A DNA stretch of 64,000 bases, from the NCBI GenBank assembly GCA_016719295.1, contig JADKAF010000001.1, forward strand, positions 2,542,001-2,606,000. The letters are read 5' to 3'. The notes below the pieces were generated by a model. That model did not search any database and had not been told where the DNA came from. It saw only the letters and a list, made by a program, of their open reading frames with translations. Source of the stretch: Planctomycetota bacterium (GTDB lineage Bacteria; Planctomycetota; UBA1135; JADKAF01). Below, piece after piece: positions 39,318 through 48,184 of the stretch. Numbering within the stretch: position 1 is the first letter of the stretch; every line of letters starts with the position of its first letter. Position numbers and translations under genes: made by a program.

Positions 39318-40334
39318 TCACTTCTTCAGGCGCGCGCTGATCTCCGCGAGCATCGCCTTCATCTCGGCCATCTCGGCGTGCAGCTTCGCGAGCTCGGCGC
39401 GCAGGGCCGCGATCTCGTGCTGCGCGTGCATGTCCGGATGAGCCGTGCCCGGCGCGACGCCGCCGTGCGGAGCGGACGAGTCGGCGGGCACGCGCATCCT
39501 GAGGCTCGGACGCAGCGGTGCCGCCGGAGCCAGCGGAGCCTCCGGCACGACCTGGATCGCGCGCGGAGCCGCCGGGGCGGTGCCGAGCGGGAACACGTAG
39601 CTGAACTCGCTCGTGGAGTCGCCGTCCTTCTTCGTCGTCTTGATCTCGATGCGCTCGCCGGGCTTCTTCGCCTGCACCGCCATCACGACCTGCTCGGCGC
39701 TCTCGACGGCGTGGCCGTCGATGCTGCGGATCACTTCGCCGGCGCTCATGCCGATGCGCTCCGCCGGGCTGCCCTCGACGATCGAGGAGATCGCGACACC
39801 ACCTTCGATGGGCTCGAGCCGCACGCCGAGGAAGGCGCCGCCGGGCTTGTGCGCGGGGCGAATCTCCACGGCCTCGTCCTGCGGGGCTTCCCCTTCGGTG
39901 ATGTCGTCGAGATCCATCTCGGCTATCTCCACCTCTTCGACCATCTCCTCCTCGCCTTCGCCCATCTCCTCGAGGGCCTTCTCGCGATCGCCGAGGACGA
40001 CCTTGGCGAAGACCTCCTTGTCGCCGCGGCGGAGGCCGAGCAGGCCCTCGTCGCCGGCCTTCGTCTTCTCGAGGAAGGCGCGCAGATCGTCGAGATTCGC
40101 CACCTTGGCGCCGTTCCAGCTCACGATGATGTCGCCGGCCTTCACGCCCGCCTTTTCGGCCGGACCGCCCTTCATGATTTCTTCGACGGAGAGCGGGCCG
40201 TTCTCGGCGCTGTTCAGGGTGACGCCGAGCCAGCCGTGCGGCGCGAAGACGGCCGCGCGGGCGGCGGTGGCGGCAGTGGCGGCGAGCAGGAGAGCGAGGC
40301 TCGCGGGGAGGAAGTTGCGGCGCAGGGCGAACAT
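39318..40334 (-). CDS. Secreted protein with two PDZ domains and a coiled-coil end
   Basis: The 338-residue product has a signal peptide (SLALLLAATAATAARA, cleavage near 27). PDZ domain one (about 30-115) shows GWLGVTLN, KGGPAEKAGVKAGDIIVSWNG; PDZ domain two (about 165-255) shows GAFLGVRLEP, EGSPAERIGMSAGEVIRSIDG. An acidic linker lies between them. The last 35 residues are a heptad-like coiled coil (HEIAALRAELAKLHAEMAEMK). There is no protease domain, so it is not a DegP-type enzyme; it is more likely a periplasmic scaffold or a substrate-binding partner. A strong terminator follows. It diverges from a methyltransferase gene. Confidence 0.86.
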   Translation of the reverse strand: MFALRRNFLPASLALLLAATAATAARAAVFAPHGWLGVTLNSAENGPLSVEEIMKGGPAEKAGVKAGDIIVSWNGAKVANLDDLRAFLEKTKAGDEGLLGLRRGDKEVFAKVVLGDREKALEEMGEGEEEMVEEVEIAEMDLDDITEGEAPQDEAVEIRPAHKPGGAFLGVRLEPIEGGVAISSIVEGSPAERIGMSAGEVIRSIDGHAVESAEQVVMAVQAKKPGERIEIKTTKKDGDSTSEFSYVFPLGTAPAAPRAIQVVPEAPLAPAAPLRPSLRMRVPADSSAPHGGVAPGTAHPDMHAQHEIAALRAELAKLHAEMAEMKAMLAEISARLKK

Positions 40335-40620
40335 GGAGAGTCCTTGGGTTCGTTAGCCAGAAGGGCGGAGATCCTACCGCGCCGCGGCGCCGCCTCCATC
40401 TCGGGGGGCGACACCGCTGCGGAGAGAGCCTCGAGCGAAGCTCCGGGTGCCCCGCGCGAAGGCGACGGAGCGGGCGGCCCCCAAGTTACGGCCCGGTCGG
40501 TCCAACGTTGGCGCGGAGTGTTCTCGCACCGCACGAACGGCCTCGGCTACGCTCCGAGGATGCGCCTCTCGCTGCCCACGCACCGCCGTTCGCCTCTCTC
40601 CTCGCAGGTCCGAGTCTGAG

Positions 40621-41274
40621 ATGGAGCGACTCCGCGCGAAGTACGCCGACCCACGCATCGTGGCGCGCTACGACCTGCGCTACGCGGATCTCGAGGGCCG
40701 GCGCTCGAACGCCCGCGTGCTCCGCGCGGTCCATCGCGCGCTCGAGCCGCTGCCCGCGGGAGCGCGCGTGCTGGACCTGCCATGCGGGACCGGCCGACTC
40801 TTCGAGCTCCTCGTCGGGCGCGGGTGGCGCCCGTGCGGCGTCGATCTCTCGCGCGACATGCTGCGCGCCGTGCCCGAGAGGTCGCGAGCGCCTCGCGGCG
40901 TGAGGGTGCCGCGCGTCGCGGCGGATGTGCGCGCCTTGCCGTTCCGCGACGCGAGCTTCGAGGCGGCCATCTGCCTCCGCTTCCTACAGCTCCTGGAGCC
41001 GGAGGAGCGGATCGAGGTGCTGCGCGCGCTCGCGCGCGTGACGCGCGGCCCGCTCGTCGCGGTCTACTCGCCGCACCACACCTGGAAGGACGCGACGCGC
41101 GCGCTGCGGCGTTGGCTCGGCGTGCGGCGGAAAGACCGCGAAGGCTGGATCCCGTGGGCCGTGATCGACGCCGAGATCGCCGCGGCCGAGCTGGTCTGCA
41201 CGCGCCGCGTCCACGCGTGCCGCGGCTTCGTCGACGCCGTGGCCTTGCGCTTGGAGCGCGCCCCGGCGCGCTGA
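40621..41274 (+). CDS. Class I SAM-dependent methyltransferase
   Basis: The 217-residue protein shows the SAM-binding glycine loop VLDLPCGTGRLFELL (50-64), motif II GVDLSRDML (73-81), VPRVAADVRALPFRDASFEAAI (motif III region) and RFLQLLEPEERIEVLRALARVT. That order is typical of Methyltransf_11/25 enzymes. The acceptor could be a quinone precursor, lipid or other small molecule; nothing in the active-site region decides it. The gene stands alone and nearly touches the convergent 181-residue membrane protein gene. Upstream is a 286-bp divergent region shared with the PDZ gene. Confidence 0.88.
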   Translation: MERLRAKYADPRIVARYDLRYADLEGRRSNARVLRAVHRALEPLPAGARVLDLPCGTGRLFELLVGRGWRPCGVDLSRDMLRAVPERSRAPRGVRVPRVAADVRALPFRDASFEAAICLRFLQLLEPEERIEVLRALARVTRGPLVAVYSPHHTWKDATRALRRWLGVRRKDREGWIPWAVIDAEIAAAELVCTRRVHACRGFVDAVALRLERAPAR

Positions 41275-41277
41275 GCG

Positions 41278-41823
41278 CTACTCGGGCTCGGCGGCGCGCT
41301 GTAGCTGCGACGCCGCGGGCTCCAGAGCGCGGCGCGCGCGCGCATCGTCCCCGTCGAGCAGGGCGGCGCGCGCGGCGCGTAGCGATTCTTCCGCGCGCGC
41401 GAGCGCGCGCCGACGCGCGGCGGCGAGCCGCGGCGATTCGTGCGAAGCGCAGTTGGCGCGCTCGCGGCACGGCTCGAAGCGCCGCCGAATCCAGGCTTCG
41501 AGCTCTTCGGCGCGCAGCGCTTCGTGCCCTGCGAGCTGTTGGCGCAAGTCCTGCGCGGCCTGGCGCAGGAACGCGTGCAGGCGCGCTTCGTCTTCCGCGC
41601 TCTCCTCGCGCCATACCTGCCGCGCGCGGCGCAGCGCGGCACAGCCGACGAGCAGCAGCGCCAGACCGAAGAAGAGCGCCGCGCGATCGCGAAGCTCGCG
41701 CGGCCAGAGCACGCCTTCGCTGGCCACGACCTCGAGCAGGCGCCAGGTTCCGAGGATCCAGAACGCCCCGCCGAGCCCGTGATCGATCTGCGCCTCGCGG
41801 CGCCTCAGCGCGATGCCCGCCAT
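41278..41823 (-). CDS. Small membrane protein downstream of the OPT-like permease, 181 aa
   Basis: The N-terminal part contains two hydrophobic stretches (GLGGAFWILGTWRLLEVVAS and RAALFFGLALLLVGCAALRR), after which the chain is helical and charged with likely coiled-coil character (EDEARLHAFLRQAAQDLRQQL, ALARAEESLRAARAALL). I do not recognise it. Its ATG is 3 bp after the stop codon of the OPT-like permease, so it is the second gene of that unit and may be a partner of the permease. Its stop almost meets the convergent methyltransferase stop. Confidence 0.7.
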   Translation of the reverse strand: MAGIALRRREAQIDHGLGGAFWILGTWRLLEVVASEGVLWPRELRDRAALFFGLALLLVGCAALRRARQVWREESAEDEARLHAFLRQAAQDLRQQLAGHEALRAEELEAWIRRRFEPCRERANCASHESPRLAAARRRALARAEESLRAARAALLDGDDARARRALEPAASQLQRAAEPE

Positions 41824-41826
41824 CGC

Positions 41827-44800
41827 CTAGCCCCCGAGTCGTGCGAGCTCGAGCCAGGCGGCGGCACCGAGCCCGGCGCAGAGCTCACCCAAGAGGAGAC
41901 CCGCGGCGAACGGCAGGAGCCAGCTCCGCACGTCGCCGCCGGCGAAGCAGCGATCGGCCAGCACGCGCAGCAGCGCTCCCAAACCCATCGTCAACGCGAG
42001 GCCCTGCGGGAGCAGCAACCCGAGGCCGGCGAGCACGCCGAGCCCGGGGAAACCGACCAGCGCCGCGGCACCTCCGGCGAGCGAGCCGGCCGCGAGGCGC
42101 GGCGTCGAGAAATAGAGCTCCGGCAGATCGGACATCCGCTGCGCCAGCCCTTCGAACGCATGGGCGCGCGGCGAATGCAGGTAGGGATGGTTCAGAGCGA
42201 TCCAGCCGACGACGATCACGGCGACCGCCGGCGCCAGGAGCCCGAGCAGCAAGCGCAGGCGAATCTGGCTCGTCGCGGTGGCTCCGACGATGCCGCCGGT
42301 ACGCAGATCCCGCCCCAGATCCGCGGCATGAGCCGCAGCGACGATGGCGGCGAAGGCGGCGAGCGGTCCCGCGAGCGCGGTCGCTCCGAGCTGCAGCGGC
42401 CCCGCGGCTGCCACGGCTCCGAGCAAGGTCCACGGCAGGAGCTCGCCCGCTCCGGCCATGAGCAGGCTCGCGACCGCCGCGAGCGCCGCGATGGCCAGCG
42501 CGAGCAGCGCCGAGCGCAGCGCGCCGACGAAGCTGGGAGCGGCAGAAGATGCCGAGCTCTGGCTCGCTGGATCGGCGAAGAGGCCCGGCGCGACTTGCCG
42601 CAGCCCGCCGCCCGCGTCTTCGGCCGCGCTCTCGACCCGTTGGCCGCGTTCGTTGGCCAGGAACCCAGTCCCCAGCTCGGAACCGAAGCCCTCGCGTGGG
42701 CGCACCTGACGCAGCGCTTCCGCGACGGGCTCGAGGAGGAAGAGCTCGCCCGCGGGCACGAGCGCGCCGACGGCGAGGAGCCGCGGATCGACTCGCGCGA
42801 TCGGAGCATGCACGGCGAGCGCTCCGGGCGAAGGCAGCGAGCGCCAAGCTCCATCCGCCGCGATGGCGACGCGGCCGAGCGCCTCTCGCGCCTCGGGAGC
42901 GGCGAGCTTCAGGACGCGCAACCGCGGCGGAGATGCGCCTTCGAGATCGCCGTCGGCGAGCGCGATGCAGCGCACTCCTGGCACGAGGAACGCGAGCCGC
43001 GCTTCTCCGCTGCGCCCCGAAGGATAGCGCCCTGGGTAGAGCTGGCCCCGACCGCGCTGCAGGAGGGCTTCGTGCGCGCGTCCATCGGCTCCGCGCCAGC
43101 GCAAGGGCACGCGGCTCTCGCCGGAGGCCTCCACGAGCGCCGTCGCGAGCTCCGCGCCCGCGCTGGCCTCGGAGCCGCGCGGCCGCAGCACGATCTCGAA
43201 GGCATCGCGCCAGAGGCCGGCCTCCTCGATCTCGACGAGGCGTACTCCAAGCTCGAGCTCGCGCGGGCACGGCGCGAGCGCGCGCACGTTCGCCAGCGCT
43301 TCGCCGGCGCGCACCGAAGCGCGCGGCAGCTCGAGCGTGGCGCGCGTCGGCGCAGCCGAGCCCCAGAGCTTCTCGGGTAGCTCGACGACCAGGCCTTCCA
43401 GCGGTCGATCGAAGCGCGACGCGGGGATCGGCCGCGCGCGGAAGAGCCCGAGCTCCACGCCCGGCTCGCCGCCTAGGCGACCCGCGCCGAGAGGCAGGAA
43501 GCGATGCTGCTCCCAGACGCGCAGGGCGTTCTGGACTACGAGCGAGCGCTGCCCAGGCGGCACGGCGCCCGGACCGCAGATCACGCGGAACGCGCCCGTC
43601 CCCGCCGCTGCATTCGCCGGCACGGCGAGCGGAGTCCAGACCGACACGCCCTTGCCCACGTCGTGGCGGGCGAGCTCCGTCGTACTCCCCTCGTGCTCGT
43701 GGAAGACGCGCAAGAGCACTCCGGCGTCGTCGCGCACGCGCGCAGGCTGCTCGAGCGGAATGCCTGCGGGACGCAGGAGCTCGGCGCGCACCCCCGGGGG
43801 CAGCTCGAGGCCGAGCGCGCAGGTCCACCACTTCGCGAGCGAGCGCAGAGGCTCCGTCTCCACGGCATCGCCGCCGAGAAAGAAGAAGCCCGCGCCGCGC
43901 TCGATGCCCGCGCCTTCCGGCAGCGGGTTCCATCCCGGGCGGAGCGACCCTCCGGGAACGCTGGCGATGCGCTCCAACGCCGAGAGCTCGAGCTCGTCGT
44001 CTTCGTAGATGCGCGCGCGCCGAGGCGCGAAGAGCAGGAATCGACCGGGCTCGCGCAACGCCGGCGGCTGGATGCGGAAGTGCCGCCCGACCTCCAGCGG
44101 CAGCGAGGGATCGGCGACCTCGCTGGGATAGAGCGTGAGCTCGGCTTGCATCCCATCGGCGAGCGGGAGGCGGATCGGCTCGGAGCCGCGGCGCGGGACA
44201 TGCTCTCCGAGCGAGCGCTCCTCCACGGGGCCGGGGAGAACCGAAGCGACATAGCCGCCCGCCGCCTCGCGCTCCAGCACGGAGAAGCTGGCCTCAGGGA
44301 TCGAGCGCGACGCACGGTACGCGGCGGCCGGCGTGACGACCGGCGTGAGGAAGGCGCTCGCGGCGAACGCGCCGAGCGCGAGCAGCGCGAGCGAGCTCCA
44401 GCCGACGCAGCGACGGAAGCCGTCCATCCCGGCGCCGCGGAGGCCGGCCAGCACAGCGCCGATCGCCGCGCCTCCGAGCAGGCCGAACGCGAGCGGCGCG
44501 AGCCAGGCCGGAGCATCGGAGGGGAATCGGATCCAGCCCTTCTCGAGCGCGTGCGGCGCCCAGACGGTTCCGGCCAACAGGGCCGCGGAGGCGAGCAAGA
44601 GCCCGCGCGCCCCGACGAACACGCCGAGCGCCAGAGCGCCCGCGGAGCAGAGGAGATCGACGCGGAGGGAGGCGTCGGCGCCGAGCGCGCGCCCGAGCTC
44701 GAGCACGCGGAGCTCGCCCCAGGATGGGTGTGCCGCGGGTGGCCAGAATCCGCCGCAGCTCAGCGCCGCGACGGCGCCGAAGAAGGTCCCCACGGCGAGA

Positions 44801-45255
44801 GCGGCACGAGGCAGACCCGGGCGGCGTGGCGCCTCGAGGATCTCGGCCACGGCCTGACCACTCGGGAAGGGCAGCGCTCCCGGCCCGCGAGCCCAGCCGC
44901 TCAGCGCGGCGGCGGTGGCGCCACCGACCAGAGCGGCGCCCAAGGCGGCGAGCGCGAGCGGCAGCAGACCGAGCTCCGCGGCCCCTTCGCGCACGACCCA
45001 AGGCACGACGAGCAGCGCGCCGGGCAGCGCGCAGACCCAGGTCGCGGCGCACATCTGGGCGACGTTCCGGTCGAGAACGCCGACCCGGCGGCGCCACGGC
45101 GCGAACAGCACCCAGCTCAGCGCCGCGGCGACGGCGGCGAGCGGCAGGAGGAGCTGGGTTCGCAGGCCCGCGACGGCGAGCCCGAAGAGCGCCGCGAGAC
45201 CGAGGAGCGAACCGACGGACACGGCAAGGAGACGGATGGCGGGACCTGGGCTCAT
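41827..45255 (-). CDS. OPT-like permease split by a ~600-residue extramembrane insertion
   Basis: The 1142-residue protein has two membrane halves. The first (1-310) has about eight helices and the OPT-family sequence ALPFPSGQAVAEILEAP (127-143), with RVLELGRALGADASLRVD preceding another helix. The second (about 908-1142) has AAHAADLGRDLRTGGIVGATA (near 967-987), the counterpart of the OPT motif with D-LKTG. Between them (about 312-907) lies a soluble, beta-rich region with patterns such as RPGWNPLPEGAGIERGAGFF and LPLGAGRLGGEPGVELGLF. Family members usually carry peptides or metal-siderophore complexes in one unbroken set of helices. The ATG at 45253 is chosen by family length; a GTG at 45267 is possible. 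The insertion is not recognised. Confidence 0.8.
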   Translation of the reverse strand: MSPGPAIRLLAVSVGSLLGLAALFGLAVAGLRTQLLLPLAAVAAALSWVLFAPWRRRVGVLDRNVAQMCAATWVCALPGALLVVPWVVREGAAELGLLPLALAALGAALVGGATAAALSGWARGPGALPFPSGQAVAEILEAPRRPGLPRAALAVGTFFGAVAALSCGGFWPPAAHPSWGELRVLELGRALGADASLRVDLLCSAGALALGVFVGARGLLLASAALLAGTVWAPHALEKGWIRFPSDAPAWLAPLAFGLLGGAAIGAVLAGLRGAGMDGFRRCVGWSSLALLALGAFAASAFLTPVVTPAAAYRASRSIPEASFSVLEREAAGGYVASVLPGPVEERSLGEHVPRRGSEPIRLPLADGMQAELTLYPSEVADPSLPLEVGRHFRIQPPALREPGRFLLFAPRRARIYEDDELELSALERIASVPGGSLRPGWNPLPEGAGIERGAGFFFLGGDAVETEPLRSLAKWWTCALGLELPPGVRAELLRPAGIPLEQPARVRDDAGVLLRVFHEHEGSTTELARHDVGKGVSVWTPLAVPANAAAGTGAFRVICGPGAVPPGQRSLVVQNALRVWEQHRFLPLGAGRLGGEPGVELGLFRARPIPASRFDRPLEGLVVELPEKLWGSAAPTRATLELPRASVRAGEALANVRALAPCPRELELGVRLVEIEEAGLWRDAFEIVLRPRGSEASAGAELATALVEASGESRVPLRWRGADGRAHEALLQRGRGQLYPGRYPSGRSGEARLAFLVPGVRCIALADGDLEGASPPRLRVLKLAAPEAREALGRVAIAADGAWRSLPSPGALAVHAPIARVDPRLLAVGALVPAGELFLLEPVAEALRQVRPREGFGSELGTGFLANERGQRVESAAEDAGGGLRQVAPGLFADPASQSSASSAAPSFVGALRSALLALAIAALAAVASLLMAGAGELLPWTLLGAVAAAGPLQLGATALAGPLAAFAAIVAAAHAADLGRDLRTGGIVGATATSQIRLRLLLGLLAPAVAVIVVGWIALNHPYLHSPRAHAFEGLAQRMSDLPELYFSTPRLAAGSLAGGAAALVGFPGLGVLAGLGLLLPQGLALTMGLGALLRVLADRCFAGGDVRSWLLPFAAGLLLGELCAGLGAAAWLELARLGG

Positions 45256-45519
45256 CGGCGGCGGCACGGGACGTCGGAGCGCGGGATCCTACTCGTCTCC
45301 CAGCCGCTCCGCCCGCGTGCTGGGGAACCGCGGAACGCGGAAGCTCGTCTTACAGCCTCGTTCCCCACTTTAGGGGCGCCCGAGATCCCCCTTGACGGGT
45401 ACGATCTCGAACGCCTCCCGCCTGCCGTACCCGCCTCCCCCGCCCGCCGCGAGCCACTTCCCTGCTCGTCGCCCGGGCTGCGCGTGCACGGGGCGCGGAG
45501 CTCGTCCATTCAGTTCTCC

Positions 45520-45524
45520 GGAGG
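45520..45524 (+). promoter_or_regulatory. Ribosome binding site showing a TTG start
   Basis: GGAGG lies 5 nt before the TTG at 45530. Upstream in-frame ATG and GTG codons would place about 46 residues of poor composition before the signal peptide, so the TTG start is preferred. Confidence 0.7.
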
Positions 45525-45529
45525 TCCCC

Positions 45530-47629
45530 TTGATCCACACCGCTCCGAAGGCCCTCGCGGCCCTCGCCGCTCTCGCCCTACTGGCCGGCGGCACCAGCGC
45601 GCAGTCGCGCTACATCGCCTACAACATCAACGGCGCACAGGAAGTGCCGCCGAACGGGAGCACGGCCGTCGGCTCGGGCTCGCTCGTCTTCGACGCCGCG
45701 ACCAGCACCCTCAGCGTTTCGGTCACGACGACCGGCGTCGTCGGCGCGACGGCGGCGCATGTGCACCGCGCCGCCTTCGGTGTGAACGGCCCCGTGGTCT
45801 TCGGCCTCACCGGTGGTCCGGACAACTGGACCGGTTCGGGCGTCCTCAGCGCCGCCGACGTCGCGAACCTGCGCAGCGAAGGCCTCTACGTGAACGTGCA
45901 CAGCGGCACGTTCCCGGGCGGTGAGATCCGCGGCCAGATCATCTTGCCGCCGATCGTGATCAACGAGTTCCAGTACGACGACAGCGGCACGGATGATCGC
46001 GAGTACGTCGAGCTCTACAACCGCACTCCGTTCCCGATCGACATCACCGGCTGGCGCATCGAGTGCGCCGACGGCACGACGGTGCCCGACAACAACCCCG
46101 ACTACGTGCTGAGCGGTCTCATCCCCGCGAACGGCTACTTCGTGGCCGGCTCGGCCTTGGTGCCGAACGTCACGCAAGTGATCGGGGCGACGAACCTGCT
46201 CGAGAACGACCACGAGACGCTGAGCCTGCGCGACAACCTCGATGTCATCCACGACAGCTTGGTCTACGAGCGCAACAAGAACGAGAACCCCGCCACCTTC
46301 CCGACCGGACGCGCCGAAGGCGAAGGCATCTGGGGCAACTTCACCAGCGTCGACCTCCACGAGTCCGGTTGGTCGCGCATGAGCGACGGCTACGACACCG
46401 ACAACAACCACGACTTCGTGCTGCTGATCTCGACGCCCGGCGCCAACAACAACACCTCGGCGATCACCAGCTACAACGAGAACTTCGACTCGCTGATCCT
46501 GGGCAGCAACGCGCCCAGCTGGAACGGCAGCTTCAAGGAGCCGGTGATCATCGATCCCACCTTCTCGGGCGGGAACAACCCGACGACGCTCCCGGCTTCG
46601 CCTCAGGGCGGCCAAGCGATGGTCTGCTGGGACACCTCCGGCGGCGGCAACGGCTCGGTGCTGCAGTCACAGGCCTACGAAGCGGTGAAGGCGGAAGGCT
46701 GGTTCTACCTGCAGTCCACGGCACACCCGACCGGCAACGTCCCGCCGATGCGCGAGACCTGGGCCTTCGGGGTCATGGGCACCGGTGACAGCTTCTTCAA
46801 CGATCCCGACCCGGGTGCGGGCCTCGGCGCGCTCACCGCGAACGGCAACACCGGCGTGTCGTGGATCTACCAGATCGGCGACGGCAGCTTCTCGCCCACG
46901 GCGGGCATGCTCTACCTCGTCGACCACAACGATGGCGGCTGGGGTGCGTCCGCGCTCACCAACGCGAACGTGCTCGCGTCGATCCAGATCCAGACCGGCG
47001 TCAACGACGGCTGGCAGCGCCTCTCGATCTCGGTCTGCCGCGGCCAGATCTTCGCGCGCTTCGGCGGCACGGTCGGCGCCTCCGACGGCCAGCTCTTCAC
47101 CGGCACGACGCAGATCGCGAAGGGCATGGTGTACCTGGGCTACCGCGAGTTCGTCGTCAACAATGCGACGCTGACGCCGCTCACCGTCGATGACCTCCGC
47201 ATCCGCGCCCTCAGCGGGAACGGTGGCTTCGTCCCCTACGGCGTCGCGGCGCCGACCAACTCCGGCACGCCGGCGCTCGGCGCGAACGGCTGCCCCTGCA
47301 TCGGCAGCAGCGGCTTCTCGATCGAGCTCTCGGGCTTGAAGCCGAACGCGCTCACCCTGCTCGTCGGCGACTTCCTGCCGCTGAATCCGGCGATCAACCT
47401 CGGTCTCCTCGGCGGGAATCCCGCTGGCGAGATCTACGTGTTGGGCGGGGCGCTCACGGTCTCCTTGCCGACCTCCGGTACGGGCACGGCGAGCTTCCCG
47501 GCCGCGATCCCGCTCGATCCGACCCTGCTCGGCGGCCAGATCACCTTCCAGGATTGGGATCTCGACTTCTCGCTGCCCTTCGCGCTCCCGATCGGGACCT
47601 CGCGCGCGCTGACCACGATCATCCAGTGA
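45530..47629 (+). CDS. Secreted CHRD and lamin-tail domain protein
   Basis: The 699-residue protein starts with a rare TTG, supported by GGAGG 5 nt upstream. It has a signal peptide (ALAALAALALLAGGTSAQS). Residues about 25-140 form a CHRD domain (NINGAQEVPPNGSTAVGSGS, VHRAAFGVNGPVVFGL, NVHSGTFPGGEIRGQI). Residues 145-300 form a lamin-tail domain (INEFQYDDSGTDDREYVEL, ITGWRIECADGT). A lectin- or laminin-G-like sandwich follows (YNENFDSLILGSNAPSWNGS). The last 115 residues are the shared C-terminal module (CPCIGSSGFSIELSG to RALTTIIQ). An extracellular adhesive or matrix role is likely. A hairpin follows at 47655-47682. Confidence 0.88.
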   Translation: MIHTAPKALAALAALALLAGGTSAQSRYIAYNINGAQEVPPNGSTAVGSGSLVFDAATSTLSVSVTTTGVVGATAAHVHRAAFGVNGPVVFGLTGGPDNWTGSGVLSAADVANLRSEGLYVNVHSGTFPGGEIRGQIILPPIVINEFQYDDSGTDDREYVELYNRTPFPIDITGWRIECADGTTVPDNNPDYVLSGLIPANGYFVAGSALVPNVTQVIGATNLLENDHETLSLRDNLDVIHDSLVYERNKNENPATFPTGRAEGEGIWGNFTSVDLHESGWSRMSDGYDTDNNHDFVLLISTPGANNNTSAITSYNENFDSLILGSNAPSWNGSFKEPVIIDPTFSGGNNPTTLPASPQGGQAMVCWDTSGGGNGSVLQSQAYEAVKAEGWFYLQSTAHPTGNVPPMRETWAFGVMGTGDSFFNDPDPGAGLGALTANGNTGVSWIYQIGDGSFSPTAGMLYLVDHNDGGWGASALTNANVLASIQIQTGVNDGWQRLSISVCRGQIFARFGGTVGASDGQLFTGTTQIAKGMVYLGYREFVVNNATLTPLTVDDLRIRALSGNGGFVPYGVAAPTNSGTPALGANGCPCIGSSGFSIELSGLKPNALTLLVGDFLPLNPAINLGLLGGNPAGEIYVLGGALTVSLPTSGTGTASFPAAIPLDPTLLGGQITFQDWDLDFSLPFALPIGTSRALTTIIQ

Positions 47630-47654
47630 TCGCGAGGGCGGCTTGAACGACCGC

Positions 47655-47682
47655 GCGTGCGCTCGCTCTCGCGAGCGCACGC
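47655..47682 (+). terminator. Probable terminator hairpin of the CHRD gene
   Basis: Perfect 11-bp arms (47655-47665 and 47672-47682) enclose a 6-nt loop, 26 bp after the CHRD gene stop codon. No T-run follows, so strength is uncertain. Confidence 0.55.
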
Positions 47683-47769
47683 AGGCCTCCTCATCGCGCG
47701 CCATCGAGCGGAGCTCCATCTCCGGAGTTCCAACGACGCGACGACAGAAAAACACGCGACGACAGAAAC

Positions 47770-47813
47770 ACCGAAGGCCGCTCTCGCATCGCGATGCGAG
47801 AGCGGCCTTCGGT
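47770..47813. repeat. 44-bp perfect palindrome preceded by a short direct repeat
   Basis: Positions 47770-47791 are the exact reverse complement of 47792-47813, with no spacer. Just before it, GCGACGACAGAAA occurs twice (around 47738-47769). As RNA the palindrome would fold into a 22-bp stem (less a few bases in the loop). It could be a bidirectional terminator or a protein site. Confidence 0.85.
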
Positions 47814-47949
47814 CTGGATCGGAGCGATCCTCGGAGCGAGCCTCTCGGGTCGCTGTAGGGTCGGGTCGATGTCGGGCTCGGATCGTGGTACTCGGACTTC
47901 TGGCGCTCGGATCGAGCGCGTGCCGTCCTACCGCTCCGATCGAGCGCGT

Positions 47950-48034
47950 TGCCGGGGGGGGGATTTGAACCCCCACGAGACTAGGTCCCGCCAGCCCCTC
48001 AAGCTGGTGCGTCTGCCAATTCCGCCACCCCGGC
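47950..48034 (-). tRNA. tRNA-Leu (anticodon GAG)
   Basis: The minus strand forms a class II tRNA. The acceptor stem is GCCGGGG paired with CCCCGGC, the anticodon arm is CCAGC-TTGAGGG-GCTGG with anticodon GAG, there is a long variable arm as expected for leucine, and the T loop reads TTCAAAT. The discriminator base is A; CCA is not encoded. Confidence 0.94.
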
Positions 48035-48121
48035 TCGGGAGTTCCTCGCGCGCGAGCGAGCCCGCGCGTGGGAAGGGCGGGGATTGTAGCGATCGTTCGC
48101 GCGGGTGGAAGTCGCGGGCCG

Positions 48122-48155
48122 AAAAATGCCGGACGGCGGGAGCGGCGAGTCCGGC
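48122..48155 (-). terminator. Rho-independent terminator of the 896-residue protein gene
   Basis: A 7-bp stem (48128-48134 with 48149-48155), with further GC pairing inside the loop, is followed on the minus strand by ATTTTTC. It lies 30 bp after the stop codon of the gene at 48185. Confidence 0.75.
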
Positions 48156-48184
48156 CGCCGCCGCCGAGAGGCCGAAGTCGGCCC

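Larger units (their letters stand above)
47630..47949. other. Intergenic region with hairpins and a 44-bp palindrome
   Basis: These 320 bp between the CHRD gene and tRNA-Leu have no coding signal. They hold an 11-bp hairpin (47655-47682), a short direct repeat and the 44-bp palindrome listed separately. The last 130 bp contain several degenerate GGGTCG and CTCGGATCG words with no clear function. Confidence 0.6.

Noticed and set aside
47643..47968. Small plus-strand frames after the CHRD gene
   Set aside because: They run through a hairpin, a perfect palindrome and the tRNA-Leu gene; composition and structure argue against translation.
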